This document shows positions 28,801 to 34,800 of a DNA stretch of 64,000 nt, in pieces (within the stretch, counting starts at the first letter, position 1; every line of letters begins with the position of its first letter). A program made the position numbers and the translations under genes. The stretch is taken from NCBI GenBank assembly GCA_002633005.1, contig NMRA01000414.1:92356-156355 (forward strand), read 5' to 3'. Below the pieces are notes generated by a model. That model was given only the letters and a program-made list of their open reading frames with translations, was not told the origin of the DNA and made no database searches. The stretch comes from Phoronis australis (lineage: Eukaryota > Phoronida > Phoronidae).

Positions 28801-31800
28801 ACGATTGGCACGAAAACTACTACAGGTAGATGGTTTGACTTGTTGCAGTTGTGTTGAACTTCGCTTTATGACGTGTTGGTGTCCAGACTAACGCTGCTTG
28901 TGCTGGTTTCATGTTATGATGGAAATAGTTAATATGTAAAGTTGATAGATTTACTGGTCAAATTGTGTTGACCTAGTTAGACTGGCCACTATCAAACAGT
29001 TGAGCTCGTTATTTTCTTTAAACGGAACTTTTCATGCAGGCTTGAAAAAAATGTTCACCATTATGAGAAGTAAGTCGGAAGCACCATACAGAAGTTGCAC
29101 TTATATTAGAGACTTTTTAATGAATTACTGGTGAATGCTCCATTAGAATCGCCTACCGTAGATTTAGAAGTATACCCTCAGAGCGTTCTTTTGTTGCATG
29201 CTGAAAACAGATAGAGTTAGATATTTGGTGTTGAAAACCATAGCTGTGTTTTATGTCATGTGACAGGTGCATACAAGAAATTACTGTTTACGCAATACCC
29301 ATAGATCTCTGCAGTTTTAAGTGTTTAATATCAACGCTGTTTGTTAAGCTGACTTGAAAGAGTGGCTTTGGTTGTCTCAATCAATTTTCTGGTTAACTAC
29401 GTCATTGGATAATCTGCGTTTGCTTGTTTGCTGCACTGAGCACTTTTGAGTTTGAGAGGCACAAGGACACTTTGGGGATTTGTTTCATGAAAATTGAAGT
29501 CAGACAGAAATTTGATCTTATGCTGCCATTTCGCAATTACTGAATAAAGGTTTAACCAAGTAATTATTAGCACTTCATAACCTGGAAATAATTTATAAAA
29601 ATTATCTCCCTCTGTAACTTGAAGTTATGGGTATATTCTCAGAGACTGCATTATTTTTACTTAAGTGAGATTTAATTATTTTTCAGAAATAATTGTGTGG
29701 AGCATAAGATCAAATTTCTGACTTAAGTCTTTTAAGTGACTTAAAAGTAACTTTTCATGAAACAGGTCCCTGCACTTACGCGCGCAACAAGCTGTGTCTT
29801 GTAATAGAAATTGGGTATTTCATTGTAATTTTGTTGTCTTAGTTTTGGAAGCGAAATTTTTTTATGGCTGGCAGACTGCAATGTTTACCCTTGCATTACA
29901 TCGAGATATATCGACCGTGGCTCTGAGACATCATTTGTTCTGCGTCTCATTGCCTATTGCTCGTTACTAATTGTCAAATCATTTCACTCTTCTTCAGCCA
30001 TGCACGCCAAATCGAAGATGACGTCTAATGCACAGGCGGGGAAGAAAACTGCTCGCATTGGCTCTGCTAAAAGTCTTGAAGGGTCGCGACCTGCAAGTCA
30101 CGTGTCAGGTGACTTGCCAATGGAGACTGAGGAGGAAGAGAGGGATACAAGGGTAGGTACAGTGCTGGACAAAAGTAATCAGACAAAACACCTCTTATTT
30201 GGTCATGATTACTAATCCTGTATTGCAAAAATGACTGGGTGGCAAAATTCTAATTTCATGGTGGCTTTAAACCACTGTTTTGTTGACTCCCGTCAGTCCC
30301 CTGTATTCTCAGTCACAAAGGAAGACTAGTTTGGCTTGCACCTAGTCGTCATGATGGGGAATTTTGTCTGAGCACTTTTGGCTTGTACTGTTTGATTGTC
30401 ATCAAGTTCTGTTTTTTCTGCAGTCTTGCTGCATTTGTAGGTGTTATATTTTTCGGAAAATGCAATGAACAGTGAATGAAGTAAAACCCAGAAAGTGTCA
30501 AGAATCATATCAAAGTTATTGTAAGCTCTAAAAACAAGGTAGTTCATCTCAAGTAAATTAAGAGAGATTTTATGGTGGAGATTACTAATTTGTGTTATTG
30601 TCTTTCATACGCTTATATTGCCTTGGATATCGGTATGAATGGCAAACTTGTGTTTGTAATTATTGCTGCTTTTAACTACTACTATGATGTTTTTTTGAAT
30701 TTCAGCCACACAAGTACATTATTCAAGCAACAGTGCTACGTAACAGCTGGCCTCTGTCGCAGACTGCCTGGGCATTTGTGCAAGATTTGAAGGAATTGGA
30801 GAAGAACGAACTGAAAAGTAAGACAATCATGAAGTCTGATTACATGAATCCTTGCCTTTGATGGTTTTGAGGTGCTTGTATGAGGACCTGGTGTAAATGA
30901 AAAGATTCTACATTATTCAGATCTAGCATGAATGTGGATAGCAATACCCGGGCTTCAACGGCAGCTTTTATTTGACAATGAATCCATAGTAATGTACAAG
31001 TTATTGCAGTCGATGTTGGAATGTGTAGTTTGTTTACAGTTCTCACTGTCAATGGCATGTGTTTGTGTGTTTTGGTTGTGTCCATAGGGGGCCCAGACAC
31101 CTGGGTTCTTTTACTAAATCCGCCTGTGGTTTTGTCATTAGTTAATTAGTATCTGATTGTAATTGTCTTCTCTGTGTAGTGTGTTTAGTAATGTGTGTCT
31201 AACTCTGAACTGCCTTTGTTATATTTATTTTTTCGTAAAACAGCAGTTTTGTTCACTCTGCTTAATATGTATTGTTTCTTAGTTTAATGTGGCCTGTGTC
31301 TAGTGGTTTGTTAGCATGTACCTGTGTGCAGTTCACCAGAAACACTTTGAATTTGTTGTGTGTTTTCCTAACCGCACAAATGATTGAACAATATTCTGTA
31401 ATTACCAACTGACTACAAGCTCAAGTCGGGACTGAAATGTAAAAAAGATGCGTTGCGGTAAAGGTCTTCAGTGCATTTGACAGAATGACGAGCAATAATC
31501 GTCGCGTTCTTTGTTCATGTTGTTTAAACACTACATCGTTTGTGGCTAAATGGTTGAAATGCCATGCCTTCTCATAGTTTGTTTCTGGTTTGGAGGGTGT
31601 CAGAGCTCGGTTTCACCATGTTCTTTTTTTTAAAAAAGATTGTTGGTTTCCTGTGTTAAAGGCATCACCGTGTAAAAGTATGATGTTCACAAAACTACTG
31701 TCATTTCGTGGCTGACAGTTTTCTCTTTATGCACGCACGGTATTTAAAAATTTGATTCTAGGGTAGGGAGGCAGCAATAACACCTGCAAATGTATAGAGA

Positions 31801-34800
31801 AAACAATTGGTGTTTGCAGAATCAATCTTAAGTAAGCAGTACCATGTTCCTCTTGTTGGTTTGATTCATTATTTTGAATTTGAAATTACTCTAAACAACA
31901 TACTTGAAAACTGTGGCAAGATGAATGCTAACAGATTCATAGTTTGTGAGAAATTCCCTAATAAACTGGAGAAAGCAGTAAACAAAGAGAACTCAGTCTT
32001 GTCAGCTGTGAAAAAAGCTCATGATGGGTTGTAATGGCACGGTCAGTTACGGAGAACATGTTTCATGGTGGAACAGAAAGTTGACACCCCCACTTGCTGT
32101 AAAACTCTTCATTTGCCAGAATGCCGTCTTGTGCCGTTGTCTGTGAGGTCAGTGGAATCTTTAGGTAGTCAGTGTTTAGTTGTTGTGCATAATGCGTTGT
32201 CCTCCTCATTTGTTTGTAGGAGACTACCGGCCCGAGAGCGCACACTCCGTCAACATAGGTTGTTCTGTGTTCTGTTCCATTTTGCTCTCAGTTGTCGTTG
32301 CATAGTTTATGTCTACACACCAAAGCTTGCCATTTCAAAACTGCGTCATAACGTGCACAAACAAAACTTCAGCAACCGTTTTGCGTCCAGAGTGTTGCGT
32401 TATTTGCCGTTGCACAGGGTGACGCACGAGATTTATTATGATTTTGGCTTGTGGATTATGATGAACTGAATTTTGTCTACGAGTTTTTGTTGTGTGCAGT
32501 ATTGAGATGGTGTGCAGTCTTTAAATCTCTTTTTATCCTTATTAGGCCTCGACTGCATGAATTGGAGTCATTGGCCTTACTGACTTCTGCTGCTTGTAAT
32601 TTGAGCGTTAACTGCATGTATTCCGCTACACCTTGCCAACGTGGTCCTTGCACTTCACAGCACAACTAGTTACACACCCATTGACAGCATGCACGTCGAG
32701 CACTTAGAGATGATTAGGGGCAATGTGTTTGTCCCATTAATTTTGTATGAATTGAAAGGTTGATTATTACTCGAAGTCGCAATGCACATTTTTACTGATA
32801 AAAATTATACTAATACTTGGCAGAAATCTTATTCTGTTAAAGACCAATATATTTGTAAGACACGATGCAAACCAATTGTACATTAATTTGATTAGATGTC
32901 ACATTTTTGTGATGCAAACCATGGTCCCATTATGTAGATCATAGATTGATCTCTGGAGTTTGAATGAATTTTCTTTTTGTTTTTATTTGAAAATATGCTG
33001 TTGAATATCAACCGAAGCCAATTTATGAACCTATTGCCTAATCATCTACTCAATATCAAGCCGTTTGTATGGCCGTAGTAGACTATGGCCGTAGTAGACC
33101 TATGTCCAGCAGATCTGCTAGGGGTTTGTATGTGTTTTAGCGTCTGTATAGAGTTGTACAGATTTTGCACATTGTCTCACCCGTGCGTAGTTGAAAACAT
33201 AGTTATGTAGGTTTTAGTTAACTCTAGTACGACCATCGTCTCGTGCTAATGTAACGGTTAATGAGTGAATACTCGCTCCTTTTCAGTCGCCAATAAAGAC
33301 CGCCCTCCATCCTCTAGTCAAGCAGCCAAGCTACAGGCGCAGGCTGCAAGTAAAAAGGGTGCCAAGAGCAAAGACAAGAAGGATCATAAGAAAGAGGGGT
33401 CAAGGCCACCTTCACAGGCATTCGACCTGAGTAAGCCGCACTGGACATTGCGATTCGTCAGCGATGCCAACCAGAGTGAAGAGGTTGAAGTTCGTAAGGA
33501 CACAGAGAGGGCTGATGAGATTCGAGCGATGAAGAGAGCTTGGGAGGATGCAGAGCCTGGGCGGGCAGCCAAGGCATTACAGTCGCGGCAAAAGTACCTC
33601 AATACCCACATGATTAAGGTGAGTGTAATTATCGAGTTTTGGCGTGTGCTTTAGATGAGCAGTTCAAACTGAGGCTGCAGACTGTACTGTGTTGAATTAG
33701 GATGTTTGTGTGCATTATTATTTTACAAGGTTTTAATGAGTTGTCTTTGCTAGGAATCAACAGCTAGTGTGGCTGTCCAGTTATGAAATTAGTTCATTTA
33801 AAAATTCTCATAATGCATTTTTGTGAGCAAATGAGCCATTTCTCAGCCATATCGACACTATTTGATTTCTGTTAAGTAACAGTATTAAACAGGTGTTTAC
33901 TTCTTGCCCAATAAAGGTGAACCCAGAAACAGCAGACGAAGCGCCCGTTGCGGCTGAATCCATAGAGCCAATAGAGGGCACAGCCACGCCGTTCTCCTCG
34001 GCAGATGTGGACGGGGAGACGATACTGACCCTTGAACCACCACCTCCACCACCGCCCAAAGAAATTCTACAACCACTGGACATCACTCCATTCTTAAGGT
34101 ACTAGACACTTTCAGTGACATGTATCATCCTTGGCGTCATCCTCACTCATCATGTTACAAAACGTATCGTTGGAACTGAGAAACAAAACGTATGGAACCA
34201 CACATTCCGTACTTGTTATCTTACTGTCCGTGTCATGATACAGTCATGTTACTGAATGGCTCCACTTTTGTAGTGATTGGATGTGTGCAAAGCTGACTGA
34301 GAATCCGGTATTCAGAAGTGTAGGGAAACCGAATAGCGGAATTTACACACATCTTGTTTTGTTTGTTATGGTGTGTGTTTCTTTGTTGTTAATGAGTGAA
34401 GCATTAGCCATAGATTTGGACGTATTTTATTTTCACGTCATGGATGTTTGTCCTTTAAACCCTCTCTTGTTGAGGTTGCATACTGATCTTATATGACAAA
34501 ACAAAGTAGCGAGGTTACAAGCATTGTTGTTGTTGTTGTGATTATAGATTTTTCGAGTGATAAGTCCAATTCTTTTACCATATGCTGAACCTGTTGTACT
34601 CTTAGTGGATTAGCAGGCTATCATAGAGGTTGTCCATGTGGTCAACTGGTCGTTACTCTGATGATTCATCTTGCAGTAAAACCACGGACACGCCGCGTTA
34701 CCGTGACGAGACGGTGATCCGCGAACAGATGGAGGCCAAGCAGCGGGAGATCAACGAGTACCGAGCATTCAGAGAGGAGGTGGAGGCATGGCGCGAGCAG

